Shown here piece after piece: positions 43,932 to 54,282 of a DNA stretch of 64,000 nucleotides. Location: NCBI RefSeq assembly GCF_030814955.1, contig NZ_JAUSWB010000009.1:1-64000 (forward strand), read 5' to 3'. Below the pieces are notes generated by a model that had not been told where the DNA came from, searched no databases, and saw only the letters and a program-made list of their open reading frames with translations. A program made the translations under genes and the position numbers. Position 1 is the stretch's first letter. Every line of letters begins with the position of its first letter. This DNA is from Planomicrobium stackebrandtii (GTDB lineage Bacteria > Bacillota > Bacilli > Bacillales_A > Planococcaceae).

Positions 43932-44493
43932 ATTGGTGCGGCTGCTTTTTTTCAACCGCCAACAGAAAAGGCGGAGAATGCTGTTGATTGATAAATTCGT
44001 ATTTTAAGACGTCGAAGGATTTTTGCGGCAGTGCAGAAACAAATTTCAAGACCGCATCCCGTTCTTCGCTGCCGCCGTCATGGCCGCTGTAGACGACGAC
44101 GAGCAGCAAACCTTTAACTTGCAGAAGCTCCAAACATTGTTCAAGAGCCGCCAATGTGCTTTGCGCTTTGGTGATGATGCTGTGGTCGCCTTTAGGCAGA
44201 TACCCCAGATTGAAAACAGCAGCAGATATCGAAGAGGACACGTATTCCTTAATTTTAGCATGGCTGTCGTGAACAAGTTCAACATGCTGAAATCCGTTGA
44301 CCCGTTCAGCAGTTGCCCGGATCGCTTCTTCCTGAATATCAAAAGCAAAAACTTTCCCTGACGCACCGGTCAACCCGGCAAGAAAGTGGGTGTCATGGCC
44401 ATTCCCCGCTGTACCGTCCACTACGGAGTCTCCCGGCGAAATGGCTTGTTCAAGCAAAAACTTTGTATACGGCAAAACACGCTGCAAAGTCAT
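43930..44493 (-). CDS. ytqB: SAM-dependent methyltransferase YtqB (rRNA methylase family)
   Basis: A 187-residue class I methyltransferase. Motif I is VVDGTAGNGHDTHFLAGL near residue 28 with FAFDIQEEAI after it, and a catalytic-type motif AVFNLGYLPKGDH follows (N-L-G-Y-L-P). The family is annotated as putative rRNA methylase; the target is not established. ATG at 44493 overlaps the ytqA stop (ATGA) and follows GGGAG. Confidence 0.87.
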   Translation of the reverse strand: MTLQRVLPYTKFLLEQAISPGDSVVDGTAGNGHDTHFLAGLTGASGKVFAFDIQEEAIRATAERVNGFQHVELVHDSHAKIKEYVSSSISAAVFNLGYLPKGDHSIITKAQSTLAALEQCLELLQVKGLLLVVVYSGHDGGSEERDAVLKFVSALPQKSFDVLKYEFINQQHSPPFLLAVEKKQPHQ

Positions 44494-45443
44494 CGAGCCA
44501 CGCTCCCAGCAGACATTTTCCCTTGCCAGCTTCCGCGGCGTTCCAGTTCGGCATCGATGCCGTTTAAGACGTCCCATTTATTGGCGCTCCACATGGGGCC
44601 AATCATCAAGTCAATGGGGCCGTCGCCGGTGATGCGCTGGACTACCATTTCAGGCGGCAGCACTTCAAGTTGATCGGCTACCAAATTGATGTATTCCTGT
44701 TTTTCCAGAAACTCGACCATGCCTTTTTCATACTGTTTGACCATCGGTGTGCCTTTCAATAGATGAAGCAAGTGAATTTTAATGCCCTGGACATCAAGCT
44801 TGGCCACTTCACGGGCAGTTTCCATCATCATGTCCCGGTCTTCGAGCGGCAAGCCGTTGATGATGTGGGTACAAACACGGATGCCACGCTTACGCAGCTT
44901 CGTAACGCCTTCAACATAGCTTTCAAAATCATGGGCTCGGTTGACCAGCAGCGCTGTCCGCTCGTGAACGGTTTGAAGTCCAAGTTCCACCCACAGATAG
45001 GTCCGTTCGTTCAGCTCCGCCAAGTAATCGACCACATCGTCTGGCAGGCAGTCGGGGCGTGTCGCAATGCTTAAGCCGATGACGTTTTCCTGCTCAAGCG
45101 CTGCTTCAAATTTTTCCTTGATGACCGGCAAGGGAGCATGTGTATTGGTATAAGCCTGGAAATAAGCCATGTATTTCGCGTCTTTCCATTTGCGGTGCAT
45201 TTTTTCTTTTATTTTGTCGAACTGCTCGGGAATCGGATCGACTCGGTCTCCTGCAAAATCACCGGAACCCGCGACGCTGCAGAAAGTGCAGCCGCCATGT
45301 GCGACCGTGCCGTCCCGATTCGGGCAATCAAAGCCTGCGTCCAGTGCAATTTTCATCACCTTAAAGCCAAAATGATCGCGCAAGTGGCGATTCCATGTAT
45401 AGTAGCGTTTTCCATCAGATGAAAAAGGAAATTCTGTATTCAC
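44490..45443 (-). CDS. ytqA: Radical SAM protein YtqA (TIGR01212 family)
   Basis: A 317-residue radical SAM protein. The [4Fe-4S] cysteines appear in CPNRDGTVAHGGCTFC (CX10-12CX2C variant typical of Elp3-like and TIGR01212 proteins). Further blocks are IGLSIATRPDCLPDDVVDYL and WVELGLQTVHERTA. The substrate is unknown; the genomic pairing with YtqB suggests RNA modification. GTG at 45443 lies ten bases after GAGGAG and is preferred to TTG three codons earlier. Confidence 0.85.
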   Translation of the reverse strand: MNTEFPFSSDGKRYYTWNRHLRDHFGFKVMKIALDAGFDCPNRDGTVAHGGCTFCSVAGSGDFAGDRVDPIPEQFDKIKEKMHRKWKDAKYMAYFQAYTNTHAPLPVIKEKFEAALEQENVIGLSIATRPDCLPDDVVDYLAELNERTYLWVELGLQTVHERTALLVNRAHDFESYVEGVTKLRKRGIRVCTHIINGLPLEDRDMMMETAREVAKLDVQGIKIHLLHLLKGTPMVKQYEKGMVEFLEKQEYINLVADQLEVLPPEMVVQRITGDGPIDLMIGPMWSANKWDVLNGIDAELERRGSWQGKMSAGSVAR

Positions 45444-45563
45444 TCCAAACAACTCCTCTGTTAATAGTGTAGCATGCAGACAAAACTGCCCACAATCCCA
45501 GGCAATTCAAACCCTATTTTTTAAGAATATTGCGTTTACATCAATAGTTTGTTTAAATTGAAA

Positions 45564-45577
45564 TGGAAGCGTTTTAG
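45564..45577 (+). promoter_or_regulatory. Possible cre site upstream of scoAB
   Basis: TGGAAGCGTTTTAG differs from the CcpA cre consensus at about two positions. Catabolite repression would fit a ketone-body/short-chain acid degradation operon. Confidence 0.35.
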
Positions 45578-45619
45578 TAATCAATTTTTCAGTTGATAAG
45601 GCAGAGGGGGCATAATGGA

Positions 45620-46312
45620 ATGAAACCGATTTACAGTTCTGCAAAAGAAGCAGTTGAACAGATCCAGGACGGCGCTACGATTATGGTAGGCGGGTTCGGA
45701 TTAGTGGGAATACCTGAGCAATTGATTTTAGCACTGGTTGATAAAGGGGTTACCGATCTGACCGTCATTTCCAATAACTGTGGAGTGGACGAATGGGGAT
45801 TGGGCTTGTTATTAAAAAATAAACAAATTAAAAAAATGATTGGTTCATACGTAGGCGAAAACAAAGAGTTCGAGCGCCAGGTGCTGTCGGGCGAAATCGA
45901 AGTGGAACTGACGCCGCAAGGAACACTTGCTGAAAAAATGCGCGCAGGCGGAGCAGGGATTCCGGCTTTCTTTACACCAGCTGGCGTCGGGACAACTGTA
46001 GCGGAAGGCAAAGAAATCCGTGAATTTGATGGCAAAGAGTATGTTCTTGAGCATGCCTTAAAAGCAGACTTTGCACTCGTACGGGCGCATAAGGCAGATA
46101 AGATGGGCAATTTGGTGTACAACAAGACGGCACAGAATTTTAATCCGCTTGCTGCTGCCGCTGGCAAAATCACCATTGCTGAAGTGGAAGAAGTCGTGGA
46201 GATCGGTGCGATCGATCCGAACCATGTACAAACGCCAAGCATCTACGTTCAAGGCTTGCTTCAAGCAACGCAGGAAAAACGCATCGAACGTCTAACGACG
46301 CGCACTGTTTAG
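45620..46312 (+). CDS. scoA: 3-oxoacid CoA-transferase subunit A
   Basis: ScoA is one half of succinyl-CoA:3-ketoacid CoA-transferase, which activates acetoacetate. The 230-residue protein carries the CoA-transferase family I signature [20 protein letters not shown] and [19 protein letters not shown] at 45620 follows AGAGGGGG. Its stop is 17 bases before scoB. Confidence 0.92.
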   Translation: MKPIYSSAKEAVEQIQDGATIMVGGFGLVGIPEQLILALVDKGVTDLTVISNNCGVDEWGLGLLLKNKQIKKMIGSYVGENKEFERQVLSGEIEVELTPQGTLAEKMRAGGAGIPAFFTPAGVGTTVAEGKEIREFDGKEYVLEHALKADFALVRAHKADKMGNLVYNKTAQNFNPLAAAAGKITIAEVEEVVEIGAIDPNHVQTPSIYVQGLLQATQEKRIERLTTRTV

Positions 46313-46329
46313 GAAGGGTGGAGAAAATC

Positions 46330-46983
46330 GTGGACAAACAATTAGTGAGAGAACGAATTGCAAGGCGAGCCGAAAAAGAAATTAAAGATGGCGATTACGT
46401 CAACCTGGGGATCGGCATGCCGACTTTGGTAGCCAATTTTATTTCCGACAACAAAAGTGTTGTGCTTCAATCAGAAAACGGACTTTTGGGAATTGGACCC
46501 TACCCGACAGAAGACCAAGTAGATCCGGACTTGATCAATGCTGGAAAAGAAACCGTCACAACAATTCCTGGGTCTGCATTCTTTACAAGTGCGGAGTCAT
46601 TTGCGATGATCCGCGGGGGGCACATCGATGTGGCGATTCTTGGCGGCATGGAAGTAGCTGAAAACGGCGACTTGGCAAACTGGATGATCCCAGGGAAAAT
46701 GATCAAAGGCATGGGCGGTGCAATGGATTTGGTCCATGGCGCTAAAAAAGTCATTGTTATTATGGACCATGTTTCCAAAGACGGTTCGGCCAAAATCAAA
46801 AAGCAATGCGACTTGCCGCTGACCGGCAAAGCTGTAGTCAACAAAATCATCACGGAACGTGCTGTCATCGAAGTGACAGATGCGGGACTTGTGCTGACAG
46901 AAGTATTCGAGGGTTTTACGGTTCAGGATATTATCGACTCCACCGATGCGCCGTTAAATACGGAAAACGTTAAAGTCTCATAG
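46330..46983 (+). CDS. scoB: 3-oxoacid CoA-transferase subunit B
   Basis: The second subunit, 217 residues. It includes the catalytic glutamate in [12 protein letters not shown] and the glycine-rich [20 protein letters not shown] at 46330 is preferred because GGTGGAG lies six bases upstream; a GTG four codons earlier directly touches the AGGAAGG. The leuS promoter starts right after its stop. Confidence 0.92.
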   Translation: MDKQLVRERIARRAEKEIKDGDYVNLGIGMPTLVANFISDNKSVVLQSENGLLGIGPYPTEDQVDPDLINAGKETVTTIPGSAFFTSAESFAMIRGGHIDVAILGGMEVAENGDLANWMIPGKMIKGMGGAMDLVHGAKKVIVIMDHVSKDGSAKIKKQCDLPLTGKAVVNKIITERAVIEVTDAGLVLTEVFEGFTVQDIIDSTDAPLNTENVKVS

Positions 46984-46987
46984 GCTA

Positions 46988-47016
46988 TTGCCAAAAAACA
47001 GCGGTTCGTCTAAAAT
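46988..47016 (+). promoter_or_regulatory. leuS promoter
   Basis: TTGCCA (46988-46993), a 17-base spacer and TAAAAT (47011-47016). The T-box leader begins about 14 bases downstream. Confidence 0.75.
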
Positions 47017-47029
47017 AGAGTCAATAACC

Positions 47030-47255
47030 AATGACAGTGAAGAGGACTAGTAGGTTGTGTGTTTTCCACAGAGAGCCGGCGCGTGGTGCAAGCCGGCAAA
47101 ACGCACAAGTGAACTCGCCTTGGAGTCCGTGTATGTGAAACCAAGTAAGATACACCGTTTTCCGCGTTAAGGAATCAAGTTGAGCGAGCGATCGCTAATT
47201 TGGGTGGTACCGCGGGAAAACTCCCGTCCCTTATTTATGAGGGACGGGAGTTTTT
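47030..47255 (+). ncRNA. T-box leader with Leu (CTC) specifier, upstream of leuS
   Basis: Stem I begins near 47041 with GAAGAGGACTAGTAGG. The specifier CTC sits at 47114-47116 in GTGAACTCG. The T-box bulge is GGGTGGTACCGCGG (47202-47215). The terminator hairpin is 47221-47250 (CTCCCGTCCC with GGGACGGGAG) plus T5. Uncharged tRNA-Leu(GAG) should stabilise the antiterminator. Confidence 0.95.
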
Positions 47256-47277
47256 ATTTTTGAGGAGGAACTGGAAA

Positions 47278-49689
47278 ATGACATTCAAGCACAAGACAGT
47301 GGAGAAGAAATGGCAGAAGTATTGGCAAGACAACAAAACGTTCAAAATGGTGGATGATCCATCGAAACCAAAATTCTATGCATTGGATATGTTCCCATAT
47401 CCATCAGGCGCCGGCCTTCATGTCGGGCATCCGGAAGGCTACACTGCGACGGATATTTTGAGCCGTGTAAAACGCATGCAGGGCTTTAACGTTCTTCATC
47501 CGATGGGCTGGGATGCATTTGGTCTTCCGGCAGAGCAGTATGCACTGGATACCGGAAACGATCCGGCAGAATTTACTGCTAAAAACATCGCGACGTTCAA
47601 GCGGCAAATTCAGGAACTTGGATTTTCTTATGACTGGGACCGTGAAATAAACACGACAGATCCTTCTTACTATAAATGGACGCAATGGATCTTTATCCAG
47701 TTGTATAATAAAGGCCTTGCTTATGTTGACGAAGTGGCCGTTAACTGGTGCCCGGCACTTGGAACAGTTCTGGCAAACGAAGAAGTAATTGACGGCAAAT
47801 CAGAACGCGGCGGACATCGGGTTGAACGCCGTCCAATGCGCCAATGGGTGCTGCGCATCACTGAGTATGCAGATCGCTTGCTTGAAGATTTGGATGAATT
47901 GGATTGGCCGGAAAGCTTGAAAGACATGCAACGCAACTGGATCGGCAAATCGGAAGGGGCGGAACTGGAATTCCAGGTAGCTGATACGGAACATTCCTTC
48001 CGTGCATTCACGACACGTCCCGATACGATTTTTGGCGCGACTTATGCAGTCCTTGCTCCTGAGCATAAATTGGTGGCTGGCATCACGACGGCTGAGCAAA
48101 AACAGGCTGTTGAAAAATACATTGATGACGTCAAGACGAAAAGTGATTTGGAGCGCACCGATTTGGCGAAAGACAAATCTGGCGTTTTCACGGGTGCCTA
48201 TGCGACCAATCCAGCAAGCGGCGAAAAAATGCCGATTTGGATTGCTGATTATGTTTTGGCAACTTACGGAACAGGTGCGATCATGGCAGTTCCGGCTCAT
48301 GACGAACGCGATTACGAATTTGCCAAGCAATTTGAATTGCCGATTGTGGAAGTTGTTTCAGGCGGCAATATTGAAGAAGAAGCATATGCAGGCGACGGCG
48401 AATTGATCAATTCTGATTTCCTGAACGGTTTGAACAAGAAAGAAGCCATTGAAAAAGCCATCAACTGGTTGATTGACAAACAAGTCGGCGAAAAGAAAAT
48501 CACATATCGTTTGCGTGACTGGCTGTTCAGCCGCCAGCGTTACTGGGGCGAGCCGATTCCAATTATCCACTGGGAAGACGGCACGATGACACCGGTCGAA
48601 GATAAAGACTTGCCGTTGATGCTGCCGGTAACGACAGACATCAAACCGAGCGGCACAGGCGAATCACCGCTTGCCAATATCGACGAATGGGTCAATATTG
48701 TCCATCCTGAAACCGGCATGAAAGGGCGCCGCGAAACCAACACGATGCCGCAATGGGCAGGAAGCTGCTGGTATTACTTGCGCTTTATCGATCCAACCAA
48801 TGATGAAATGCTGGCTGATCCGGAACTCTTGAAACGCTGGCTGCCGGTTGATGTTTATATCGGTGGTGCAGAACATGCCGTGCTTCATTTATTGTATGCG
48901 CGTTTCTGGCATAAAGTGCTTTATGATATCGGTGTGGTATCGACAAAAGAGCCATTCCAGAAGCTGTTCAACCAAGGGATGATTCTGGGTGAAGGCAATG
49001 AGAAGATGTCAAAATCAAAAGGCAATGTCGTCAATCCGGACCAAATCATTGAAAGCCACGGAGCAGATACATTGCGCATGTACGAAATGTTCATGGGTCC
49101 TTTAGAAGCTTCGATTGCCTGGTCGACAAACGGTTTGGACGGCTCTCGCCGCTTCCTGGACCGCGTCTGGCGCCTATTGATGGATGGCGAGCAAATGAGT
49201 CCGAAAGTCACCGGTGCCAACGATGGCAAACTGGAGAAAATTTATCACCAGACGGTTAAGAAAGTGACGGACGATTTTGAAGGGCTGCGCTTCAACACAG
49301 CGATTTCACAAATGATGGTGTTCATTAACGAAGGCTACAAAGTCGATTCGATTCCAAAAGAATATGTAGAAGGTTTCGTAAAACTAATGTCGCCAATCGC
49401 ACCTCACGTGGCAGAAGAGCTATGGGAGAAATTGGGCCATGATGGGTCAGTCGCATATGAAAACTGGCCGCAGTACGACGAGTCGAAACTGGTCGACGAT
49501 GTCGTGGAAGTTGTGGTGCAAGTGAACGGCAAAGTGAAAACCAAGCTGACTGTTGCTAAAGACAGCACAAAAGAACAATTGGAAGCGGCAGCACTTGCGG
49601 ACGAACATGTCCAAAAAGCTGCAGATGGCAAACAAGTACGCAAAGTCATCGTCATTCCAGGGAAATTGGTCAATATTGTTGTAGGCTAA
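47278..49689 (+). CDS. leuS: Leucyl-tRNA synthetase
   Basis: A complete 803-residue bacterial-type LeuRS. The HIGH motif is [15 protein letters not shown] near residue 42, the CP1 editing domain includes [19 protein letters not shown], and KMSKSKGN closes the active site near residue 577. ATG at 47278 follows GAGGAGG; the frame is also open into the T-box terminator but without a start site. Controlled by the T-box above. Confidence 0.97.
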   Translation: MTFKHKTVEKKWQKYWQDNKTFKMVDDPSKPKFYALDMFPYPSGAGLHVGHPEGYTATDILSRVKRMQGFNVLHPMGWDAFGLPAEQYALDTGNDPAEFTAKNIATFKRQIQELGFSYDWDREINTTDPSYYKWTQWIFIQLYNKGLAYVDEVAVNWCPALGTVLANEEVIDGKSERGGHRVERRPMRQWVLRITEYADRLLEDLDELDWPESLKDMQRNWIGKSEGAELEFQVADTEHSFRAFTTRPDTIFGATYAVLAPEHKLVAGITTAEQKQAVEKYIDDVKTKSDLERTDLAKDKSGVFTGAYATNPASGEKMPIWIADYVLATYGTGAIMAVPAHDERDYEFAKQFELPIVEVVSGGNIEEEAYAGDGELINSDFLNGLNKKEAIEKAINWLIDKQVGEKKITYRLRDWLFSRQRYWGEPIPIIHWEDGTMTPVEDKDLPLMLPVTTDIKPSGTGESPLANIDEWVNIVHPETGMKGRRETNTMPQWAGSCWYYLRFIDPTNDEMLADPELLKRWLPVDVYIGGAEHAVLHLLYARFWHKVLYDIGVVSTKEPFQKLFNQGMILGEGNEKMSKSKGNVVNPDQIIESHGADTLRMYEMFMGPLEASIAWSTNGLDGSRRFLDRVWRLLMDGEQMSPKVTGANDGKLEKIYHQTVKKVTDDFEGLRFNTAISQMMVFINEGYKVDSIPKEYVEGFVKLMSPIAPHVAEELWEKLGHDGSVAYENWPQYDESKLVDDVVEVVVQVNGKVKTKLTVAKDSTKEQLEAAALADEHVQKAADGKQVRKVIVIPGKLVNIVVG

Positions 49690-49713
49690 AAAGAAAAGCG
49701 GATTATAAATAAT

Positions 49714-49753
49714 AAAAAGAGTCAGACTGGAATTCTTCAGTCTGGCTCTTTTT
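49714..49753 (+). terminator. Terminator after leuS
   Basis: AAAAAGAGTCAGACTG pairs with CAGTCTGGCTCTTTTT through one wobble. Confidence 0.88.
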
Positions 49754-49772
49754 GGTCAATCAATATTAGGCG

Positions 49773-49853
49773 ATATAAGTTGAACTTAAGAATGATCACT
49801 ATATAAACTGCTCCGAACAGCCTCAAAAGAGTTGATGAACAGAGCGGAATTTG
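49773..49853 (+). repeat. Truncated copy of the short inverted-repeat element
   Basis: ATATAAGTTGAACTTAAGA at 49773-49791 matches the element terminus at 29058-29177. The interior AACTGCTCCGAACA and a GCGGAAT block match that copy's opposite strand. The second terminal repeat is missing. It lies just after the leuS terminator. Confidence 0.55.
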
Positions 49854-49860
49854 GAAAGCA

Positions 49861-49971
49861 TCATTTTTTCTTGTTTTTATCAAAAGCGCGTCCGATCAGC
49901 AAGGCGCCGAAAATGATCAGCAATGGCAGGAAATAGACAAGCAGCAGAATAAAATCGGTTTTGTTGTCCAT
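49861..49971 (-). CDS. 36-residue single-pass membrane protein
   Basis: The frame codes MDNKTDFILLLVYFLPLLI, then IFGALLIGRAFDKNKKK: one hydrophobic helix and a basic cytoplasmic tail. GGAG lies ten bases before ATG, at the very end of the upstream flavoprotein gene, whose stop is five bases away, so the two are almost certainly co-transcribed. I recognise no family. The clean start, strong hydrophobic core and lysine tail argue that it is real. Confidence 0.6.
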   Translation of the reverse strand: MDNKTDFILLLVYFLPLLIIFGALLIGRAFDKNKKK

Positions 49972-49976
49972 GGCGC

Positions 49977-51260
49977 TTAAACTCCGCTTTCTATAGGGCT
50001 TTCCTTCGCAAATCTTGCTGCACTTTGGCCAGCGACGTTGCCGGTCACCAGTGCAGAAGTGATATTATAGCCACCTGTATAGCCATGGATATCCAGAATT
50101 TCACCGCAGAAATACAAGCCGGGTTTCTTTTTGGAAGCCATCGTTTTCGGCTCAATTTCTTTGATGGAAACCCCGCCGCCTGTGACGAACGCTTTTTCGA
50201 TCGGCTGTGTACCGTTTACGAACATGGCAAAGGCCGTCAACTGTTGCGCAAATGCACGGACCTTGTCGCTTGGCAGTTCCGCACCGGTTATTTGGGGATT
50301 AATGTCTGCGCGATCTAGAAGAAACAGCAGCCACCGCTCCTGGGCGAGACTTTTCCAAACGTTTTTAACCGATTTTTTCGGTTCGTCTTTCATCATTTTA
50401 TTGAGCAGCTGAAAAGCGGATTCAGCATTTTCATCCGGCAAAGAGTTGATGCGCATTTCAACAGGCGCACCGCCATTTTTTTTCATTTCCTTGACAACGT
50501 ACTGGCTGCAGCGCAAAACAGCCGGGCCGCTCAATCCGAAATGGGTAAACAGCATATCCATTTGATGCGTCACCAGCACTTTGCCTTTTTTGTTCAGGAC
50601 CGTCACAGCCGGATCACGCAGCGCCAGTCCCTGAAGTTCCCGGCTGACGATAAACGGTTCTTTCGACAGCAGCGGTACCTCGGTCGGATAGAGGTCAGTG
50701 ACTGTGTGCCCTGCTTTTTCCGCCCACGGATAGCCGTCCCCGGTAGAACCGGTTTGCGGTACGGCCTTGCCGCCGACTGCTACCACGATTGCTTTAGCTG
50801 TGTACTCTTCGCCGGTATGGAGCCGGACACCCGTTATGTGCTCGTCGGTCATCAATAGTTTTTTGACGGGTGAGTCGAGCAGCACCGCAACATTCAGCCG
50901 ATCCATTTCTTTGAACATGGCTTCCGCCACGTCCTGTGCCCGGTTTGATACCGGGAACATTCGTCCATGGTCTTCTTCCTTTAAAGCAACGCCAAGACCT
51001 TCGAAAAAGGAAATGATGTCTTCGTTATTGAATACGGAAAACGGGCTGTGGAGAAATCGGCCGTTCCCTGGAATATGTTTCACAATTTCGTCAAGAGGCA
51101 GACGGTTGGTCACGTTGCAGCGGCCACCGCCGGAAATAATTAATTTTTTTCCTAGTTTCTTTCCTTTTTCAATCAGTAAAACCTTTTGGTTGTTGGAAGC
51201 TGCGGCAATCGAAGCCATTAAACCGGAGGGACCCCCGCCGATGATTATAACGTCATACAT
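49977..51260 (-). CDS. ytfP: HI0933-family NAD(P)/FAD-dependent oxidoreductase (YtfP-like)
   Basis: A 427-residue flavoprotein. The FAD-binding motif is [20 protein letters not shown] at the N-terminus, followed by [20 protein letters not shown], and the C-terminal FAD motif [22 protein letters not shown]0933/BaiN-type members are reductases of uncertain substrate. The start at 51260 is set by the Rossmann alignment; the ribosome-binding site (AAGCGAG) is weak. A small membrane protein gene follows five bases after the stop. Confidence 0.87.
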   Translation of the reverse strand: MYDVIIIGGGPSGLMASIAAASNNQKVLLIEKGKKLGKKLIISGGGRCNVTNRLPLDEIVKHIPGNGRFLHSPFSVFNNEDIISFFEGLGVALKEEDHGRMFPVSNRAQDVAEAMFKEMDRLNVAVLLDSPVKKLLMTDEHITGVRLHTGEEYTAKAIVVAVGGKAVPQTGSTGDGYPWAEKAGHTVTDLYPTEVPLLSKEPFIVSRELQGLALRDPAVTVLNKKGKVLVTHQMDMLFTHFGLSGPAVLRCSQYVVKEMKKNGGAPVEMRINSLPDENAESAFQLLNKMMKDEPKKSVKNVWKSLAQERWLLFLLDRADINPQITGAELPSDKVRAFAQQLTAFAMFVNGTQPIEKAFVTGGGVSIKEIEPKTMASKKKPGLYFCGEILDIHGYTGGYNITSALVTGNVAGQSAARFAKESPIESGV

Positions 51261-51388
51261 AAAATAAGAACTCGCTTTCGTTTTTCTCTCAGTATACACG
51301 ATGAGGCGAAACACGTTGAGTAATTTCTTCTATAGGTGTAAACTATCGTGTAGATTGCTTTTATCATGAACAAGTCAGGAAGTGCAAA

Positions 51389-52993
51389 ATGTCGTCATTA
51401 ATCAAAGGTACAGCCATCTTAACATTGGGTTTGTTTCTATCGAAAATCCTTGGAGTTATTTATATCATCCCGTTCTACAGCATGGTGGGAGAAGACAATA
51501 TCGGTCTTTATCAATACGCATACATACCGTATAACCTGATGCTGGCGCTGGCCATTTCAGGAGCTCCGATCGCATTCTCGAAATTTACCGCCAAATACAA
51601 TTCCCTTGGAGATTATGAGACAGGGAGGCGGTTGTTAAAGTCAGGATTGCTGACGATGATGATCACCGGCTTTGTTTCTTTTCTGCTGCTTTACCTCTTT
51701 GCCGAACCGCTTGCCCGCATCACCATTTCTGAAGATGAACGGATTTATTCAGTTGGAGATGTCACAGAAGCGATTCGCTGGGTCAGCTTTGCGCTGATTG
51801 TCGTACCATTCATGAGTCTTTGGAGAGGATTTTTCCAAGGTTATAATTACATGATGCCGACGGCTGTTTCGCAGCTGGTCGAGCAGATTGTCCGCATCAT
51901 TTTCCTGTTGGGCGGAGCTTTTGCGGTCATTTATCTATTTGACGGCACACCGAAAACGGCGATTCAATTCGCTGTATTGTCAGCGGCAATCGGAGCGCTC
52001 GGCGGAATTGTCACATTAGGCTATTTCTGGAAAAAGAAAAAACCAGAGTACAATCGCCTGTTGGCAAATTCTGTTGAATCCTACGACGTAAAATTACGTG
52101 ATATGTACAAAGAAATTTTGGTTTATGCGGTTCCGGTCATTTTCCTTGGAATTGCCAATCCTTTGTTCCAATTTGTCGATTTGATGACCTTTAACCGGGC
52201 AATGAGTTCCGGCGGCAATGTCTCGGATATCGACTTGCTTGGAATTCTGAACTTGACTGCCCATAAACTGGTGATGATTCCAGTTATGCTGGCCACCGGT
52301 TTTTCAATGGCATTGATTCCGCTGATCACCAAACACTTTACGCGCAATGAACATCTTCAAGTGTCACGGACACTCGATCAATCGATACAGGTTATGCTGT
52401 TTTTGACATTGCCAGCGGTGATCGGCATGACGATGCTGTCTGATGAGTTGTACCATGTGTTCTACGAAGTCAGTGATGTAGGTTCTGAAATTTTAGCGCA
52501 TTACTTGCCGGTTGCTATCTTGTTTGCAGCTTTTCCGGTAACGGCTTCAATCCTGCAGGGCATCAACAAACAAAAGTGGATCATTATCAACTTGTCTACC
52601 GGACTCCTGTTGAAAGCGATTTTGAACACCCCGCTGATTGAGCGTTTTGAAACAGACGGGGCAATTGCGGCAACGATCATCGGGTATGTGGCAGCTATCG
52701 GCATGAACATGCTGGTCATCGTCAAAACCATGAACTACCGTTCGCAGATGGTCGGCAGACGCGTCATCCTGATCGTCATCTTGAACTTGATCATGGCAGG
52801 TGCAGTTTACCTTGCTCTTTCAGGATTGGATCTGTTTATTGGCATGGACAATAAATTCCTGTCATTGCTGCGTATTATTCTGGTCGGCGGTGTCGGGGCA
52901 ATCGTTTACGGTTACCTTGGCTTGAAGACCGGGTTGGCACAGAAGTTGCTGGGCTCGAAAATAACAAGAATTTCCCGGAAATTCGGTTTTTAG
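51389..52993 (+). CDS. murJ: Lipid II flippase MurJ (YtgP)
   Basis: A 534-residue MOP-superfamily flippase with about fourteen membrane segments, corresponding to B. subtilis YtgP/MurJ. Its start, IKGTAILTLGLFLSKILGVI, and WRGFFQGYNYMMPTAVSQLVEQ with charged residues in the central cavity are characteristic. It moves lipid-linked peptidoglycan precursor across the membrane. The next gene, ytzG, follows after ten bases in the same operon. Confidence 0.9.
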   Translation: MSSLIKGTAILTLGLFLSKILGVIYIIPFYSMVGEDNIGLYQYAYIPYNLMLALAISGAPIAFSKFTAKYNSLGDYETGRRLLKSGLLTMMITGFVSFLLLYLFAEPLARITISEDERIYSVGDVTEAIRWVSFALIVVPFMSLWRGFFQGYNYMMPTAVSQLVEQIVRIIFLLGGAFAVIYLFDGTPKTAIQFAVLSAAIGALGGIVTLGYFWKKKKPEYNRLLANSVESYDVKLRDMYKEILVYAVPVIFLGIANPLFQFVDLMTFNRAMSSGGNVSDIDLLGILNLTAHKLVMIPVMLATGFSMALIPLITKHFTRNEHLQVSRTLDQSIQVMLFLTLPAVIGMTMLSDELYHVFYEVSDVGSEILAHYLPVAILFAAFPVTASILQGINKQKWIIINLSTGLLLKAILNTPLIERFETDGAIAATIIGYVAAIGMNMLVIVKTMNYRSQMVGRRVILIVILNLIMAGAVYLALSGLDLFIGMDNKFLSLLRIILVGGVGAIVYGYLGLKTGLAQKLLGSKITRISRKFGF

Positions 52994-53003
52994 GAGTGGC
53001 ACA

Positions 53004-53717
53004 ATGCGCATAGATAAATTCCTTTCCAATATGGGCTACGGCTCCAGAAAAGAAGTGAAAATCCTGCTGAAGACAAAAGCAGTGGAAGTGAACGGCGAAG
53101 TCGTCCGCGATCCAAAAGTGCACGTCGACGAACATGCCGACATCGTGCTGGTGGGTGGGGAAGCTGTTGCCTATACCGAGTTTATCTACTTGCTGATGAA
53201 TAAACCGCAGGACGTCATTTCAGCAACAGAAGATAAGTACGATCAGACGGTCATCGATCTGCTGGACGAACAAGAGCGGCATTTCGAGCCGTTCCCTGTA
53301 GGGCGCTTGGATAAGGATACCGAAGGGTTTCTGTTGCTGACGAATGACGGCAAACTGGCACATGAACTATTGTCGCCCAAAAAGCACGTGGACAAAACGT
53401 ATTATGCGCTGATTGAGGGGCTAGTTACAGAAGAGGATGGCAAGGCGTTCGAAAAGGGCGTGGAGCTGGACGATGGCTACGTAACGAAACCGGCCATCTT
53501 GAACATTCTTGAAAGCGGTCCTGTTTCCAAAATTGAATTGACCATCACCGAAGGCAAGTTCCACCAGGTCAAGCGGATGTTTGAAAGTGTCGGCAAACGG
53601 GTGGTTTACTTGAAGCGCTTGTCGATGGGACCGTTAAGCCTTGATCCGGAGCTTGGACTCGGAGAATACCGCCATTTGACGGAAGAGGAAGTAACCAGTT
53701 TAAAACAAAGAAAATGA
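53004..53717 (+). CDS. ytzG: RsuA-family pseudouridine synthase
   Basis: A 237-residue protein with an N-terminal S4 RNA-binding domain (MRIDKFLSNMGYGSRKEVK) and a pseudouridine synthase domain whose catalytic aspartate is in GRLDKDTEGFLLLTNDG. The closest type is RsuA, which modifies position 516 of 16S rRNA in E. coli. AGGAGTG precedes the ATG. Confidence 0.92.
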   Translation: MRIDKFLSNMGYGSRKEVKILLKTKAVEVNGEVVRDPKVHVDEHADIVLVGGEAVAYTEFIYLLMNKPQDVISATEDKYDQTVIDLLDEQERHFEPFPVGRLDKDTEGFLLLTNDGKLAHELLSPKKHVDKTYYALIEGLVTEEDGKAFEKGVELDDGYVTKPAILNILESGPVSKIELTITEGKFHQVKRMFESVGKRVVYLKRLSMGPLSLDPELGLGEYRHLTEEEVTSLKQRK

Positions 53718-53743
53718 CCGCATAGCTGCGGTCATTTTCTTTG
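53706..53743. terminator. Bidirectional terminator between ytzG and ytzE
   Basis: CAAAGAAAATGACCGCA pairs perfectly with TGCGGTCATTTTCTTTG. The ytzG stop is in the 5' arm. Confidence 0.88.
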
Positions 53744-53757
53744 TTTAGGAAATCTTT

Positions 53758-53979
53758 TTAGGACGTCATTTTCACTTTTCGTTGCGTCGTTGTCCATTTG
53801 CCTCGAGTTGGGCTGGTCACCAAGTCGTTAAAGGCTAACACATTCAAATCTCTTTGAATGGTGCGAGGAGTGATGCCGAATTCGTCGACAAGATCTTGCG
53901 TCGTTACAGTCCCATTTTCGAGAATGTACTTATACATATCTTTTATTCGAATGAGCATGCGATCGGTTGTAGGTTTCAT
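53758..53979 (-). CDS. ytzE: Small DeoR-type HTH protein YtzE
   Basis: A 73-residue stand-alone DeoR HTH domain: TVTTQDLVDEFGITPRTIQR and DLNVLAFNDLV, then a basic tail (GKWTTTQRKVK). It lacks any ligand domain. It closely matches B. subtilis YtzE as I recall. GAAGGAG precedes the ATG. It probably binds DNA, but the targets are unknown. Confidence 0.9.
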   Translation of the reverse strand: MKPTTDRMLIRIKDMYKYILENGTVTTQDLVDEFGITPRTIQRDLNVLAFNDLVTSPTRGKWTTTQRKVKMTS

Positions 53980-54282
53980 GATAATAGAACCACTCCTTCA
54001 TCTTTTTTCCCATTGGCAAAGACTAGCGGACGATGTGCTGAGGTTTATACAGCCGGTTAATGATAGATGCCAAAGACAGCCCCTTTTCCTAAAAAGATGT
54101 GTCAATCTAACTAGTCTGACAATTTGATTATAGCGGAAAAACATCTCGAATTCTAGGATTTTCCTTTATTTTTACGAAAAAATAACAATAGAAAGACAGA
54201 ATTTTTTGTGTTAATTACCGTCAAATTCTTTAATTTCCTGAAAAAAGGTGTACAATAGCCATAACAAAAAGGAGTGTGAAAC
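53980..54282. other. Intergenic region between ytzE and pepV
   Basis: About 300 AT-rich bases between divergent genes. A likely pepV -10 element TACAAT lies at about 54251. I see no RNA gene or conserved repeat in it. Confidence 0.4.

Noticed and set aside
47200..47277. Longer N-terminus for LeuS starting in the leader
   Set aside because: This stretch is the T-box antiterminator and terminator; ATG at 47278 has GAGGAGG and matches known LeuRS starts.
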